A stretch of DNA of 64,000 nucleotides from Phenylobacterium aquaticum (GTDB lineage Bacteria; Pseudomonadota; Alphaproteobacteria; Caulobacterales; Caulobacteraceae): NCBI GenBank assembly GCA_947378305.1, contig CANCJJ010000002.1, positions 124,001-188,000 on the forward strand, read 5' to 3'. Positions 36,940 through 46,524 of this stretch are shown here, one piece after another (the stretch's first letter is position 1; each line of letters starts with the position of its first letter). A model generated the notes under the pieces. That model was not told the DNA's origin, ran no database searches, and saw only the letters and a program-made list of their open reading frames with translations. The translations under genes and the position numbers were made by a program.

Positions 36940-38583
36940 ATGCGCGAACCCATGAATTTCGGAATCCAGTATCTGGGCGACGGTTACTCCACCGAGGCCA
37001 AGCTCATGGGCCGACAGGCGGCGGGCAAGGCCCTGCTCAAGGGAATTACAGATACCTGGCCCGAAGGCCCCATATTCGGCTTTGGTCAAGGCACGGCCAG
37101 CCGGGCCATGCTGACCCAGGTGCGGGGCAATGGCTATCAGGGCAAGATCAGCTGGTGGGAGCAGGGGGGCGGGCGGCCTTCAGTCTTTCCGACGGCCATC
37201 TACCATCCGGGGCCCCTACACGAATCCCTCGCCCACGCCCGAAACAAGGCCAATCCGCGCGCCTATAGCCTGTTCGGTGTGACTCATACCCTGTCCTCCA
37301 CCGGGGTGATGGATGCCCTGGCCGCCCATTGCGGGGCCCCGTTTCAGCCCTGGGATGCCCTGATCTGCACCTCCCTCGCCGGGCATCGGGTGGTCGAGAC
37401 CCTGATTGCCGAGCGCCGGGCCTGGCTGAAGGAACATTTCGGCGCGACCCGCTTTGCCCAAATCCAGCTGCCCGTCATTCCCCTGGGCGTGGATGTCCCG
37501 GCCCAGGCCCGGTCCGGCGAGGACATTGCAGAGGCTCGTGCACGGTTTGAGATTTCGTCCCATGAGACGGTGTTCTTCTTTGCCGGGCGCCTGTCCTTCC
37601 ACGCCAAGGCCAATCCGGCCCCAATCTATGTCGCCATGGAGCGCGCCGCCCAAGCCAGCGGGCGAGCCCTGGTTTGCCTGGAGGCGGGCCAGTATTTCAA
37701 TCCGGACATGGCTGTCCATTTTCAGCGCGCCCAGCAGACCCTGGCCCCCAGCGTCCGCTTCATCCATGTCGACGGCAGCGATTCAGCCGCCTACCGCCAG
37801 GCCTGGTGCGCCGCCGATGTCTTCACCTCGATTTCGGACAATATCCAGGAGACCTTCGGCCTGACCCCGGTAGAGGCCATGGCTGCGGGGCTGCCGGTCC
37901 TGGTCAGTGACTGGGACGGCTACAAGGATACGGTGCGTGATGGCGTTGATGGCTACCGCATCCCGGTGGTCGGTCTGGTGCCCGGTGGGGCCGACGATCT
38001 CGCCGAACGCCACGCCCTCGGGGTCGATACCTATGACCGCTATATCGGCCAGGTCAGCATGGCCACCTCGGTTGACGTAGGACAGTTGGCCCAAAGGATT
38101 CAGGCCCTGGCCGAAGATCCCGCCCTTCGCATCCGTCTGGGCGAGTCAGGCCAGGCCCGCGCCCGGGCGGAATATGACTGGCCGGTTGTGCTGCGTCGCT
38201 ATCAGGCCCTGGTGCACGAACTCGACCGGCTTCGCGTGGCGGCTCCGCCCCAGCCTGCCCAGCCCTGGCTCCTGCGCCCGGACCCTACCCATCTGTTCAG
38301 CCACTTTCCCACGCACCTTATGGGGGGCGAATGGCGCGTGCGGGCCGAGCCCGGCCGGGAAACTGCCCTGGCGGAGCTTCTGGGTCTCTTCATGGTCAAT
38401 TATGTCCTGGACCCGGAACGCCTGCCCGCCGACCTGATTACCGACCTGCACCGTCTGGCCATGATGGGCCCCAAGACCGTGGGACAGCTGCTCGAAGCCT
38501 CAGGTGGCGGTGGCCGGGCGAAGGTCCGCGCCCTCATGTGGCTGGCCAAGTCAGGCCTGGTGGAGCTAAGCCCGCCGCGGTGA
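36940..38583 (+). CDS. GT4-like glycosyltransferase with extra C-terminal domain
   Basis: A 547-residue cytoplasmic protein. The C-terminal half of the catalytic region has the GT-B/GT4 retaining-transferase signature (DNIQETFGLTPVEAMAAGLP, then VLVSDWDGYKDTVRDGVDGY), with the E-x7-E arrangement. The N-terminal domain starts NFGIQYLGDGYSTEAKLMGR. After the transferase (from about 440) come a proline-rich link and a helical tail with a pattern suggesting a winged helix (ADLITDLHRLAMMGPKTVGQ, then ALMWLAKSGLVELSPPR). The acceptor sugar is unknown and no surface-polysaccharide genes adjoin. Start could also be ATG 36952. Confidence 0.8.
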   Translation: MREPMNFGIQYLGDGYSTEAKLMGRQAAGKALLKGITDTWPEGPIFGFGQGTASRAMLTQVRGNGYQGKISWWEQGGGRPSVFPTAIYHPGPLHESLAHARNKANPRAYSLFGVTHTLSSTGVMDALAAHCGAPFQPWDALICTSLAGHRVVETLIAERRAWLKEHFGATRFAQIQLPVIPLGVDVPAQARSGEDIAEARARFEISSHETVFFFAGRLSFHAKANPAPIYVAMERAAQASGRALVCLEAGQYFNPDMAVHFQRAQQTLAPSVRFIHVDGSDSAAYRQAWCAADVFTSISDNIQETFGLTPVEAMAAGLPVLVSDWDGYKDTVRDGVDGYRIPVVGLVPGGADDLAERHALGVDTYDRYIGQVSMATSVDVGQLAQRIQALAEDPALRIRLGESGQARARAEYDWPVVLRRYQALVHELDRLRVAAPPQPAQPWLLRPDPTHLFSHFPTHLMGGEWRVRAEPGRETALAELLGLFMVNYVLDPERLPADLITDLHRLAMMGPKTVGQLLEASGGGGRAKVRALMWLAKSGLVELSPPR

Positions 38584-38632
38584 GGCGGGGACGACCCAAG
38601 ACAAGACCGCCCAAGGCGGGGAGGAGGGCGAC

Positions 38633-39289
38633 ATGACACGGTCTGAACACTCTGGCAGGGGGCCGGCTACTCTGTGGGCCGTCTTGGCTCTTTGCCTGAC
38701 CGCCTGCGCGCCGCCCGCGACCCCCACCCAGGCGACCGCAACCCCGCGTCTGGCCGGTGTGGTCATGGCCGAGGATATTCCGGTCGCCCACACCCCGCCC
38801 GGCGGCTATGGCAAGACCTTCCCGGCCCCGGTGCTGGCCACCTGTAGCGAACCACTTTCCATTGGGGCTCCAGACCTGCGCGGTATCTGGAAGACGGTGC
38901 ACGCAGAGCGTGGCGGCAAGCCCGCCCCGGCAGACGACCGGCTCTATCGCTATGTCGAGCGGATCGAACAGTGCGGCAACCGTATTGTCGACATGGGCGG
39001 TGGCACCATTGCCGATGCCCGGGCGGACGCAACCTATGCCCACGGGGTGCACGACGTCTCCGCCTTCGGCTATCGCAAACCCGTCCATGTGATTGCCAGT
39101 TACGAAAAGGGGGTCTTTGTCCTGCGCCCGGTCTTCTTCCCTCAGATTCCCGTCACACTTCCCGGCCTGAAGGTCACCCGCCACCTTAATGCCCAGGGCC
39201 AGATGATCTGGACGCGCCCCGACCTCGGCGGCATCCGGGTTACCCTGGCCCGCATTGGCGGACCGACCGAGGGCTATACGCGACAGTAA
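38633..39289 (+). CDS. Lipoprotein of unknown function
   Basis: A 218-residue protein with a lipobox LTAC (Cys25) after a hydrophobic segment. The mature part has no recognised motif; residues 80-110 (APDLRGIWKTVHAERGGKPA) and 115-150 look like a beta-rich lipocalin-like fold, but that is only a guess. A GGAGGAGGG site lies just before the ATG. It follows the glycosyltransferase by 49 bases and begins a run of three exported proteins. Confidence 0.75.
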   Translation: MTRSEHSGRGPATLWAVLALCLTACAPPATPTQATATPRLAGVVMAEDIPVAHTPPGGYGKTFPAPVLATCSEPLSIGAPDLRGIWKTVHAERGGKPAPADDRLYRYVERIEQCGNRIVDMGGGTIADARADATYAHGVHDVSAFGYRKPVHVIASYEKGVFVLRPVFFPQIPVTLPGLKVTRHLNAQGQMIWTRPDLGGIRVTLARIGGPTEGYTRQ

Positions 39290-39396
39290 AGCCAGGCCGG
39301 CGTGATCAGGGTCATTTACTTAAGGTCCCCCGCGGGTAACCTGCATGATCGTTTTCGCCGTTCTCGCCCTCCAATCCAAACCCAGGCGCCCGACAC

Positions 39397-39966
39397 ATGA
39401 AATTTCTGATCCCCTCCGTCGCGATTCTGTCCCTGGTCGGGTTTCAGGTGCTGGCCCAGGTGCCGGCGCCAACCGTAAAGCTCGCGCCCACAACCGTAAC
39501 CACCCCGATTCAGACCCCTGATGGCAGCCCTATCGGCACCCTCAGCCTGACCGCCGCCACGACGGGCGTCTTGTTCCAAGTCGATATTGCCAAGGGCCTG
39601 ACGCCCGGCTGGCACGGCATGCATTTCCACCAGACGGGGGACTGTTCCGATCCCAAGTTCATGACCAGCGGCGGGCACATGAACCACGCCGAAAACAAGG
39701 TGCCGCATGGCTTGCTGAATGCGGCAGGGCCCGATTTCGGTGACCTGTCCAATCTCTATGTCGCCGCCGACGGCTCCGCCCATGCCCAGGGCTTTACCTC
39801 TCTGGTCCGGCTCGATGCGGGCTCTGCCGCACCGGAACAGGTTCTGCGCGATGCTGACGGTTCTGCCCTGGTCATCCACGCCAACCCGGACGATCAGCTC
39901 AGCCAGCCGATTGGTGGGGCGGGTGGACGTGTGGCATGTGCGGTGATTGGGGCGTTCCGAAAATAG
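39397..39966 (+). CDS. sodC: Cu/Zn superoxide dismutase, periplasmic
   Basis: A 189-residue exported enzyme dismutating superoxide in the periplasm. Signal peptide about 1-20 (ending VLAQ). Copper/zinc ligands fit the family: GMHFHQTGDC (two His and the disulfide Cys), GGHMN, VPHGL, the Asp in GPDFGD and VIHANPDD near the C-terminus; GGRVACAVIG holds the active-site Arg and second Cys. Solitary gene. Downstream is an AT-rich gap. Confidence 0.93.
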   Translation: MKFLIPSVAILSLVGFQVLAQVPAPTVKLAPTTVTTPIQTPDGSPIGTLSLTAATTGVLFQVDIAKGLTPGWHGMHFHQTGDCSDPKFMTSGGHMNHAENKVPHGLLNAAGPDFGDLSNLYVAADGSAHAQGFTSLVRLDAGSAAPEQVLRDADGSALVIHANPDDQLSQPIGGAGGRVACAVIGAFRK

Positions 39967-40191
39967 GATCTTGGGGGAGATTTTCTCGAGGTCCAATCCA
40001 AAAGAAACACACCACGCCCCATAACGCCAAATATTCAATTAGTATATTAATTTACATATCAACTATTTTAAACAAACTTGATGCATTCATGGAGTATTTA
40101 AAAACGCGCCAGACCTTCGACATTAACTTGACCGGGCCGGAAAACGGTTGAAATTTAATTTTTGAGCTCATCTCAAAAAAGGATTTCATAA
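39967..40191. other. AT-rich intergenic patch
   Basis: 225 bases between sodC and the next lipoprotein gene. The stretch 40021-40110 is about 27% GC by hand count, in sharp contrast with the surrounding DNA. It contains short runs such as AGTATATTAATTTACATATC. Small open frames here have atypical, hydrophobic sequence and no ribosome site, so it is read as non-coding, probably regulatory or a remnant of foreign DNA. Confidence 0.7.
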
Positions 40192-40704
40192 ATGCGTTTC
40201 TTGCCTGCTTCCCTTCTTCTCGTGGGTGCATCCTGTGCTGTTCTTTCGGCATGTTCGCCTGCGCCATCTGCGACGCCGACCGTTGATCTTGCGGCCGTGG
40301 AGACAGCGGTTAAAGCCGATGCCAATCAATTGGTCGCCGACCTCAATGCCCGCGATGCCGCCAAGGCCGTTGCGCATGACGGGGCTGATATCGTGAATAT
40401 GCAACATGGCGCGGCCAACTATGTTGGCGTTGATGCCGACTTGGCCACGACCAAGCTTATGGTCTCTGATCCCAATTTTAAACTTGCAGTTAGCAATGAG
40501 TCCGTCGACCTGGCCGCGTCGGGCGACCTTGCCGTCTATCACGCCACCTATACCTACACCTTCACCAGCCCTGCTTCCAAGGCCGCTGCGTCGGAAACCG
40601 GCAACTTGCTGCTTGGTTACAAGAAGCAGTCCGACGGCAAGCTGAAACTCAGCTGGACGGTCCTGTCTGATGCACCGGCTCCTGCACCCGTTGCGGCAAA
40701 ATAG
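40192..40704 (+). CDS. Lipoprotein with NTF2/SnoaL-like domain
   Basis: A 170-residue protein with a lipobox LSAC (Cys21). The mature part resembles DUF4440/NTF2-like domains: a helical start (AVETAVKADANQLVADLNAR) followed by beta strands ending in DGKLKLSWTVLSD. Function unknown; such folds often bind small ligands. It is preceded by the AT-rich patch and AAAAAAGGATTTCATAA, a weak ribosome site, and followed by a strong terminator. Confidence 0.75.
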   Translation: MRFLPASLLLVGASCAVLSACSPAPSATPTVDLAAVETAVKADANQLVADLNARDAAKAVAHDGADIVNMQHGAANYVGVDADLATTKLMVSDPNFKLAVSNESVDLAASGDLAVYHATYTYTFTSPASKAAASETGNLLLGYKKQSDGKLKLSWTVLSDAPAPAPVAAK

Positions 40705-40764
40705 CTGAGCCATCCGTATGTTGAGGCCCTGCTTGGGCCTCTGACTCGTTAGCCATGAACAAAA

Positions 40765-40792
40765 AACCCCCCGCAGTTTCCTGCGGGGGGTT
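40765..40792. terminator. Bidirectional intrinsic terminator
   Basis: A 12-bp perfect stem (AACCCCCCGCAG/CTGCGGGGGGTT) with a TTTC loop, preceded by an A-run and followed by TTGATTT. It ends the lipoprotein gene on the plus strand and tRNA-Ala on the minus strand. Confidence 0.9.
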
Positions 40793-40796
40793 GATT

Positions 40797-40872
40797 TGGT
40801 GGAGCTAAGCGGAGTCGAACCGCTGACCTCTTGAATGCCATTCAAGCGCTCTACCAGCTGAGCTATAGCCCC
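40797..40872 (-). tRNA. tRNA-Ala (anticodon GGC)
   Basis: A 76-nt cloverleaf on the minus strand with encoded CCA. The acceptor GGGGCTA pairs with TAGCTCC (one G-U); the D-arm is AGCTCAGCTGGTAGAGC; the anticodon arm CTTGA-ATGGCAT-TCAAG carries GGC; the T-arm is AGCGGTTCGACTCCGCT. It reads GCC and GCU. Confidence 0.97.
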
Positions 40873-40992
40873 GAAAACTCGGGTTCCTTCCGGTCAGGCT
40901 GTTCGCCCGCCCCCTCAGGAGGCGCGGAACCTAGTCTGACCGTTCGCTGCGATCAACCCCGCCCGTAGGGAAAATTACGGACGGCGGCTGGA

Positions 40993-41469
40993 TCAGCGGT
41001 CTTCGACGTCGCCCTCGCCGGGCAGACCGTCGATTTCGGTCTCGTCAAAATCGTCGTCGTCGTCATCCTCCACGAGGAAGGGGACATCGGCGTCATCTTC
41101 GTCTTCCAGGTCGTCTTCTTCCTGGAAGGCGGCGAGTTCGTCTTCCGGCGGGGAGACGGGTTCACCGTCTTCGTCCACCATGATGACGGGATCATCCACC
41201 GCCGCGGCGTCGAGCTCGGGGGTGGCGACTTCGTCCTCCTCCTCGTCCTCGGCGTCCTCGTTCTTGTCGCGGACCTGATCTTCGGCCTCATCGTCAAGAT
41301 CGCGGTCAATCGGCGCGGCCCGGGCGCGAACCCGACGGCTGCGGACAGCCTCGTCGGGATCGAACTCGTGTTCGCACTTGGGGCAATGGGCGGGGCGTTT
41401 TTGCAGGTCGTAAAACTTTGCCTGGCAGTTCGGGCAAATTTGTTTCGAACCCAGTTCGGGGATGGCCAA
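40993..41469 (-). CDS. TIGR02300/FYDLN-type acidic zinc-ribbon protein
   Basis: A 158-residue protein with an N-terminal zinc-ribbon-like motif of two CxxC pairs (Cys12/Cys15 and Cys29/Cys32) around FYDLQKRP, then a very acidic, low-complexity tail (long Glu/Asp runs). It matches the FYDLN-acid family of alphaproteobacteria, function unknown. Start appears to be TTG at 41469, giving [14 protein letters not shown]. Usually encoded beside aroA, as here, in divergent orientation. Confidence 0.85.
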   Translation of the reverse strand: MAIPELGSKQICPNCQAKFYDLQKRPAHCPKCEHEFDPDEAVRSRRVRARAAPIDRDLDDEAEDQVRDKNEDAEDEEEDEVATPELDAAAVDDPVIMVDEDGEPVSPPEDELAAFQEEDDLEDEDDADVPFLVEDDDDDDFDETEIDGLPGEGDVEDR

Positions 41470-41591
41470 GGGGCGGGCCTCTGTTCAGCAGGGTGAATTG
41501 GAGCCGGCTCCCTTGCCACGGGGCGGTGCCACTGTCAAAAGCAATCCCGTCTGACCCCCTTAAAGGCCCAAGGGCCCGAGTGTGTATTTTC

Positions 41592-42920
41592 ATGATTTCG
41601 GCAGGATTGACTGCCCGTCGAGGCGGCCCGCTCGTGGGTCGCGTCCGGGCCCCCGGCGACAAGTCGATTTCCCACAGGGCCTTGATTTTCGGGGCCCTGG
41701 CCCAGGGACTGACCCGGATTGAGGGCCTGCTGGAGGGCGATGACGTCCTGCGCACAGCCGAGGCCATGCGCAGATTCGGGGCCCAGGTCGAAAATCTGGG
41801 CGGCGGAAGCTGGCAGGTCCAGGGCCAGGGCGGTCTGGCCGAGCCGGACGACATTATCGACTGCGGTAATGCCGGGACCGGGGTGCGCCTGATCCTGGGC
41901 GCGGCTGCAGGCTATGACCTGGCCGCGACCTTTACCGGCGACGCCTCCCTGCGGGGTCGGCCCATGAACCGGGTCATGAAGCCCCTCCGGGACATGGGGG
42001 CTACCTTTCTGGGCCGCTCTGGCGGTCGCCTGCCCCTGACCCTGAAGGGTGGGGGCTTGAAGGCCATCAGCTATCGTCTGCCGGAACCCTCAGCCCAGGT
42101 GAAATCAGCGGTCCTGTTGGCGGGGCTGAATGCGCAAGGCCTGACCCAGGTGATCGAACCCGAAGCCACCCGTGACCATACCGAGCGCATGCTCAGGGCC
42201 TTCGGGGCCGAGGTGCGGGTCGAAGACCGGCCTGATGGGCGCTATATCGACCTTGCCGGCGGACAGGGACTTACAGGAACGGCCATAAGGGTGCCCGGCG
42301 ATCCCTCGTCTGCGGCCTTTCCCCTGGTCGCCGCCCTGATTACCCCCGGCTCCGAGGTGACTGTGGAAGGGGTCTTGCTGAATGTTCTGCGCACGGGCCT
42401 GTTTGAAACCCTCCGCGAGATGGGGGCTGACCTGACCCTGAGTCATGTCCGCGACGAAGGCGGCGAGCAGGTGGGCGACGTCACCGCCCGCTATGGCCCG
42501 CTCAAGGGGGTGGATGTGCCTGCCGGGCGCGCGCCCTCCATGATTGACGAATATCCGATCCTGGCCGTGGCGGCCGCCTGTGCGGACGGGGTCACCCGGA
42601 TGCGCGGCATTGGCGAAATGCGGGTCAAGGAAAGCGATCGCATTGCCCTCATGGCGACGGGCCTCGCCGCCTGTGGCGTAGGCGTCGAGGAAGAGCCCGA
42701 GGGCCTGATCGTGGTTGGCCGGACGGGCGGCAATCATGGGGTGCAGGGCGGCGCGCGGATTGAGACCCACGGGGATCACCGGATCGCCATGTCCCATCTG
42801 GTGCTGGGCCTGACCTCCGAGGCCCCTGTTGCCATTGACGAAGCCGGCATGATCGCCACCAGCTTTCCGGGCTTCGGGACCCTGATGGCGGGACTGGGCG
42901 CGGATATCTTCCCCTCATGA
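41592..42920 (+). CDS. aroA: 3-phosphoshikimate 1-carboxyvinyltransferase (EPSP synthase)
   Basis: Sixth step of the shikimate pathway. The 442-residue enzyme has the N-terminal catalytic segment [20 protein letters not shown] (about 95-103), the middle [15 protein letters not shown] and the C-terminal [18 protein letters not shown]. The ATG at 41592 is used; the frame extends upstream to 41418 without homology and would overlap the divergent gene. Its stop overlaps cmk (ATGA). Confidence 0.97.
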   Translation: MISAGLTARRGGPLVGRVRAPGDKSISHRALIFGALAQGLTRIEGLLEGDDVLRTAEAMRRFGAQVENLGGGSWQVQGQGGLAEPDDIIDCGNAGTGVRLILGAAAGYDLAATFTGDASLRGRPMNRVMKPLRDMGATFLGRSGGRLPLTLKGGGLKAISYRLPEPSAQVKSAVLLAGLNAQGLTQVIEPEATRDHTERMLRAFGAEVRVEDRPDGRYIDLAGGQGLTGTAIRVPGDPSSAAFPLVAALITPGSEVTVEGVLLNVLRTGLFETLREMGADLTLSHVRDEGGEQVGDVTARYGPLKGVDVPAGRAPSMIDEYPILAVAAACADGVTRMRGIGEMRVKESDRIALMATGLAACGVGVEEEPEGLIVVGRTGGNHGVQGGARIETHGDHRIAMSHLVLGLTSEAPVAIDEAGMIATSFPGFGTLMAGLGADIFPS

Positions 42921-43570
42921 CCGCGCCCCTGATGATTGCCGTGGACGGGCCTGCGGCGTCGGGCAAGGGCACCATCGCCACCCGGCTTGGCGAGATCTAC
43001 GGCCTGCCGGTTCTGGACAGCGGACTTCTCTATCGCGCCGTGGGGGTCCTGCTGGTCCGACAGGGTGGCCGCCCCGACGACGCTGCCGCGGCCACTGCGA
43101 TTGCCGAGGGGCTGGCGGCGGAAGATCTGGACGACCCGGCCTTTCGCACCCGCCAGGCCGGGGAATATGCCAGCCAGGTGGCCGTACACTCCGCCGTCCG
43201 CCTGGCCCTGCGCGATCTGCAACAGGGCTTTGCGCGTCGCCCGGACGGGGCCGTGATTGACGGGCGGGACATTGGCACGGTCATTGCGCCGGACGCGCCG
43301 GTGAAGCTCTATGTGACTGCCCGCCCCGAGGTTCGCGCCGAACGCCGCTTCCGCCAGCTCTTGGCCCAGGGTGAGGCTGTGACCCATGTAGACATACTAG
43401 AAGATATTCTAAGGCGGGATGCTCGCGACGGGGGTCGGGCGGACTCCCCCATGGTGCGTGCGAAAGACGCCGTCTTGCTGGATACCTCGGAAATGACTAT
43501 AGACGTCGCCACCGATGCGGCCCGCCGCATTGTCGAGGCGGCGCGCGCTGGTCGGGGATCCCCCCTCTAG
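42917..43570 (+). CDS. cmk: Cytidylate kinase
   Basis: Phosphorylates CMP and dCMP. The 217-residue protein has the P-loop [11 protein letters not shown] at the N-terminus, the nucleotide-binding [11 protein letters not shown] and the segment [10 protein letters not shown]. Coupled to aroA by an ATGA overlap and followed by rpsA, a conserved order. Confidence 0.96.
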   Translation: MTAPLMIAVDGPAASGKGTIATRLGEIYGLPVLDSGLLYRAVGVLLVRQGGRPDDAAAATAIAEGLAAEDLDDPAFRTRQAGEYASQVAVHSAVRLALRDLQQGFARRPDGAVIDGRDIGTVIAPDAPVKLYVTARPEVRAERRFRQLLAQGEAVTHVDILEDILRRDARDGGRADSPMVRAKDAVLLDTSEMTIDVATDAARRIVEAARAGRGSPL

Positions 43571-43721
43571 CAATCCAAACGCGCCATTCCCTTGGTCGCC
43601 GCGGGCATTTCACTGGAACGGATCTCCGTTCATTCGGTCAACCCCTTAACCCGACATAGGGACTCCGCCTGACCGCGCACGCGGTGCAGCGGCCCGTGTC
43701 ATTTGAAGACGAAAGAACACA

Positions 43722-45431
43722 ATGGCTAACGATATGAGCCTCAACCCCTCCCGCGACGATTTCGCCTCCCTGCTCGACGAGTCCATGGGCGGCCGTGACT
43801 TTATGGAAGGTCAGGTCGTCAAGGGTATCGTGGTCGGAATCGAAAAGGATTTCGCCATTATCGACGTCGGTCTGAAGACCGAGGGCCGGATCTCCGTGAA
43901 GGAATTCGGCGTTGACGAAAACGGCAACAACACCATCACCGTTGGCTCCCACGTCGAGGTCTTCCTTGAGCGTGTCGAAAACGCCATGGGCGAGGCGGTC
44001 ATCAGCCGTGACAAGGCCCGTCGTGAAGAGGCCTGGACCCGTCTGGAAGTGGTTCATGAACGCAACGAGCCGGTCATGGGCTCGATCGTTGGCCGCGTGA
44101 AGGGTGGCTTCACCGTCGATCTGGGCGGGGCTTCGGCCTTCCTGCCCGGCTCCCAGGTGGACATCCGTCCGGTTCGCGATGTCGGACCGCTCATGGGCAA
44201 GGAACAGCCCTTCGCCATTCTGAAAATGGACCGTCCGCGCGGCAATATCGTCGTGTCGCGCCGGGCCATCCTGGAAGAAGCCCGCGCCGAACAGCGCACC
44301 GAGCTTGTGGGTCAGCTGCAAGAGGGTGAAATCCGCGACGGCGTGGTCAAGAACATCACCGACTACGGGGCCTTTGTTGACCTCGGCGGGATCGATGGCC
44401 TGCTGCATGTCACCGACATGAGCTGGAAGCGCGTCAACCATCCGAGCCAGGTTCTGGCCGTTGGGGATGCCGTCAAGGTGCAGATCGTCAAGATCAACCC
44501 CGATACACAGCGCATCTCGCTGGGCATGAAGCAGCTCCAGTCTGATCCCTGGGATGGTGTCGATGCCAAGTATCCAGTCGGCGCACGCCTGACGGGCCGG
44601 ATCACCAACATTACCGATTATGGTGCCTTTGTTGAACTGGAAGCCGGCGTTGAAGGCCTGGTCCACGTGTCTGAAATGTCCTGGACCAAGAAGAACGTCC
44701 ATCCCGGCAAGATCGTTTCGACGTCTCAGGAAGTCGACGTGGTGGTGCTGGACGTCGATCCGTCCAAGCGTCGCGTGTCCCTCGGTCTCAAGCAGGCCAT
44801 GGACAATCCGTGGGATGCCTTCCTGGCCGCCCATCCGGTTGGCTCCACCGTTGAAGGTGAAGTCAAGAATGCGACCGAGTTTGGTCTGTTCCTCGGCCTC
44901 GAAAACGACATTGACGGCATGGTCCACCTTTCGGACCTCGACTGGAATGTCGCCGGTGAAGAAGCCATCGCCAAGTACAACAAGGGCGACATGGTTCAGG
45001 CCCGGGTGCTCGACGTTGACGTTGAGAAGGAGCGCATCTCGCTCGGTATCAAGCAGCTGGCCGGCGATCCCATGGCCGGTGAAGGCTTCCGCAAGGGCCA
45101 GACGGTCACGGTCACAGTGACCGAAGTGACCTCAGGCGGTATCGAAGTTCGCTTCGGCGATGACGATGCGCCTATGTCGGCCTTTGTCCGCAAGTCAGAT
45201 CTGTCACGTGATCGTGCTGACCAGCGCCCCGAGCGCTTCGCCGTGGGTGACCGCGTCGACGCCCAGGTCACCAGTGTCGACAAGGCCGCCCGTCGGGTTG
45301 GCGTTTCGATCAAGGCCCTGGAAATGGTCGAAGAAAAAGAAGCCATCGAAAAGTTCGGGTCCTCGGACTCCGGCGCTTCGCTTGGCGACATTCTGGGTGC
45401 CGCCCTGCGCGAGAAGGCTCAGAAGGACTAG
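43722..45431 (+). CDS. rpsA: 30S ribosomal protein S1
   Basis: A 569-residue mRNA-binding ribosomal protein with six S1/OB-fold domains; repeats of [25 protein letters not shown] and VSEMSW-type ends can be followed through the sequence. Its 150-base upstream region includes a small ACCGC-GCAC-GCGGT hairpin at 43672-43685 that might take part in autoregulation. A composite palindromic element and a strong terminator follow. Confidence 0.98.
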   Translation: MANDMSLNPSRDDFASLLDESMGGRDFMEGQVVKGIVVGIEKDFAIIDVGLKTEGRISVKEFGVDENGNNTITVGSHVEVFLERVENAMGEAVISRDKARREEAWTRLEVVHERNEPVMGSIVGRVKGGFTVDLGGASAFLPGSQVDIRPVRDVGPLMGKEQPFAILKMDRPRGNIVVSRRAILEEARAEQRTELVGQLQEGEIRDGVVKNITDYGAFVDLGGIDGLLHVTDMSWKRVNHPSQVLAVGDAVKVQIVKINPDTQRISLGMKQLQSDPWDGVDAKYPVGARLTGRITNITDYGAFVELEAGVEGLVHVSEMSWTKKNVHPGKIVSTSQEVDVVVLDVDPSKRRVSLGLKQAMDNPWDAFLAAHPVGSTVEGEVKNATEFGLFLGLENDIDGMVHLSDLDWNVAGEEAIAKYNKGDMVQARVLDVDVEKERISLGIKQLAGDPMAGEGFRKGQTVTVTVTEVTSGGIEVRFGDDDAPMSAFVRKSDLSRDRADQRPERFAVGDRVDAQVTSVDKAARRVGVSIKALEMVEEKEAIEKFGSSDSGASLGDILGAALREKAQKD

Positions 45432-45540
45432 GGCCTGTTCTGATAAGCGGGAACCGGTTATCGGATCGAAACAGGCTCTAACATTTTTGTTTTTGAGCCC
45501 GTCTCGTCCCTTTAGCCGGTCCCGCCTACAGAGGAGGACA
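45430..45540. repeat. Dispersed palindromic element, copy 3 (two-unit composite)
   Basis: Unit 1 (45430-45479) has arms GGCCTGTT/AACAGGCTC and CTGATAA/TTATCGG with core GGGAACCGG; an AT-rich linker (ACATTTTTGTTTTT) leads to unit 2 (from 45495), TCCCTTTAGCCGGTCCCG, whose right arm is degenerate. It overlaps the rpsA stop by two bases and so lies in the rpsA 3' untranslated region. Confidence 0.85.
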
Positions 45541-45588
45541 GAAGTCCGCCATTTGCATATTTTTTGGCAATAGATGGCTAGAGTTAGG

Positions 45589-45627
45589 GGCGGCGGATTC
45601 GGAAACGGGTCCGCCGCCTTCTTTTTT
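45589..45627 (+). terminator. Intrinsic terminator of rpsA
   Basis: Nine-base stem GGCGGCGGA/TCCGCCGCC with a 12-base loop, followed by TTCTTTTTT. It is a textbook rho-independent terminator, about 160 bases after the rpsA stop and 100 before ihfB, which therefore needs its own promoter. Confidence 0.93.
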
Positions 45628-45728
45628 GCTGCAGAGACGCCCATCTCGCTTGACGATGGGGCAGTTTCCACGGCACTGATTGCGGCTAGGTTAATAAATC
45701 GTCACCTATTCAAGGGTTCTACCAAGGC

Positions 45729-46013
45729 ATGATCAAGTCTGAACTCATCGCTCAGCTCGCCGAGGAAAATCCGCACCTGACTCAGCGGGATATTGAACGG
45801 GTCGTTGGTGTCGTCCTCGAACGCATGATCGAAGCCCTTGAAGAGGGCGGCCGGGTCGAGCTTCGGGGTTTCGGAGCCCTGTCTGTCCGCTCCCGCGATG
45901 CCCGAGCGGGTCGCAACCCGCGCACCGGGGAATCGGTCCAGGTCCGGGCCAAGCATGTGCCCTTCTTCAAGAGCGGCAAGGAACTGCGGATCCGGCTCAA
46001 CGCCGACGAGTAG
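45729..46013 (+). CDS. ihfB: Integration host factor subunit beta
   Basis: A 94-residue DNA-bending protein of the HU/IHF family. The beta-ribbon arm with RNPRTGESV (the proline that intercalates DNA) and the start [20 protein letters not shown] identify the beta subunit. It works with IhfA (not in the window), notably at sigma-54 promoters, which ties it to rpoN. The position after rpsA is conserved. Confidence 0.95.
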   Translation: MIKSELIAQLAEENPHLTQRDIERVVGVVLERMIEALEEGGRVELRGFGALSVRSRDARAGRNPRTGESVQVRAKHVPFFKSGKELRIRLNADE

Positions 46014-46060
46014 GGCGGGTCCCCCTCGGCCCGGTTTTCCTTTTCGGATGAGGCCTTTTG

Positions 46061-46477
46061 GTGGGTATTTTTTCTGAATTTCGTGAATTCATTGCCCGAG
46101 GCAATGTGGTCGATCTCGCCGTGGGCGTGATTGTCGGCGGAGCTTTTGGCAAGATTATTACCGCCCTGGTTGACCAGGTCATCATGCCGCCAATTGGCCT
46201 TCTGGCGGGCGGGGTGGATTTCAGCCACATGGAATTCGTCCTGCGCCCTGACAATCCGGCCACCAAGGTCGATGAACTGGTGGCCATCCACTATGGGGCC
46301 TTCATCAATACCCTGATCCAGTTTCTGATCATTGCCTTCTCGGTCTTCATGCTGGTGAAGGTCGTCAATGCTGTTTATCGGACCAGCACCACCAAGCCTG
46401 GTCCGGCCCCCAAGGCTGAAGAGGCCCTGCTTGCGGAAATTCGCGACCTGCTCAAGCAAAGCCGCATCGATCCCTAA
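46061..46477 (+). CDS. mscL: Large-conductance mechanosensitive channel MscL
   Basis: A 138-residue inner-membrane pentameric emergency valve opened by hypo-osmotic shock. The start GIFSEFREFIARGNVVDLAV, the first pore helix with GVIVGGAFGKIITALV, and a second helix around IQFLIIAFSVFMLVK are all typical, with a C-terminal helix bundle. GTG at 46061 follows GAGG; a TTG 3 bases earlier is an alternative. Confidence 0.95.
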   Translation: MGIFSEFREFIARGNVVDLAVGVIVGGAFGKIITALVDQVIMPPIGLLAGGVDFSHMEFVLRPDNPATKVDELVAIHYGAFINTLIQFLIIAFSVFMLVKVVNAVYRTSTTKPGPAPKAEEALLAEIRDLLKQSRIDP

Positions 46478-46524
46478 TCCCAGAAGGCTTGCGGCGCAGG
46501 TCCGACCTGGACTATTGCCCTCCC

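Noticed and set aside
39936..40267. Two small frames across the AT-rich patch
   Set aside because: No ribosome site, atypical residues, and overlap with sodC or the lipoprotein gene; the patch reads as non-coding.
40997..41200. GAC/GAA-rich low-complexity DNA near 41.0-41.2 kb as a repeat array
   Set aside because: It is simply the codons of the acidic tail of the FYDLN-type protein; there are no regular spaced repeats, and so no CRISPR array.
43638..44927. A 429-codon frame antisense to rpsA
   Set aside because: Antisense shadow of strongly biased codons in a ribosomal protein gene.
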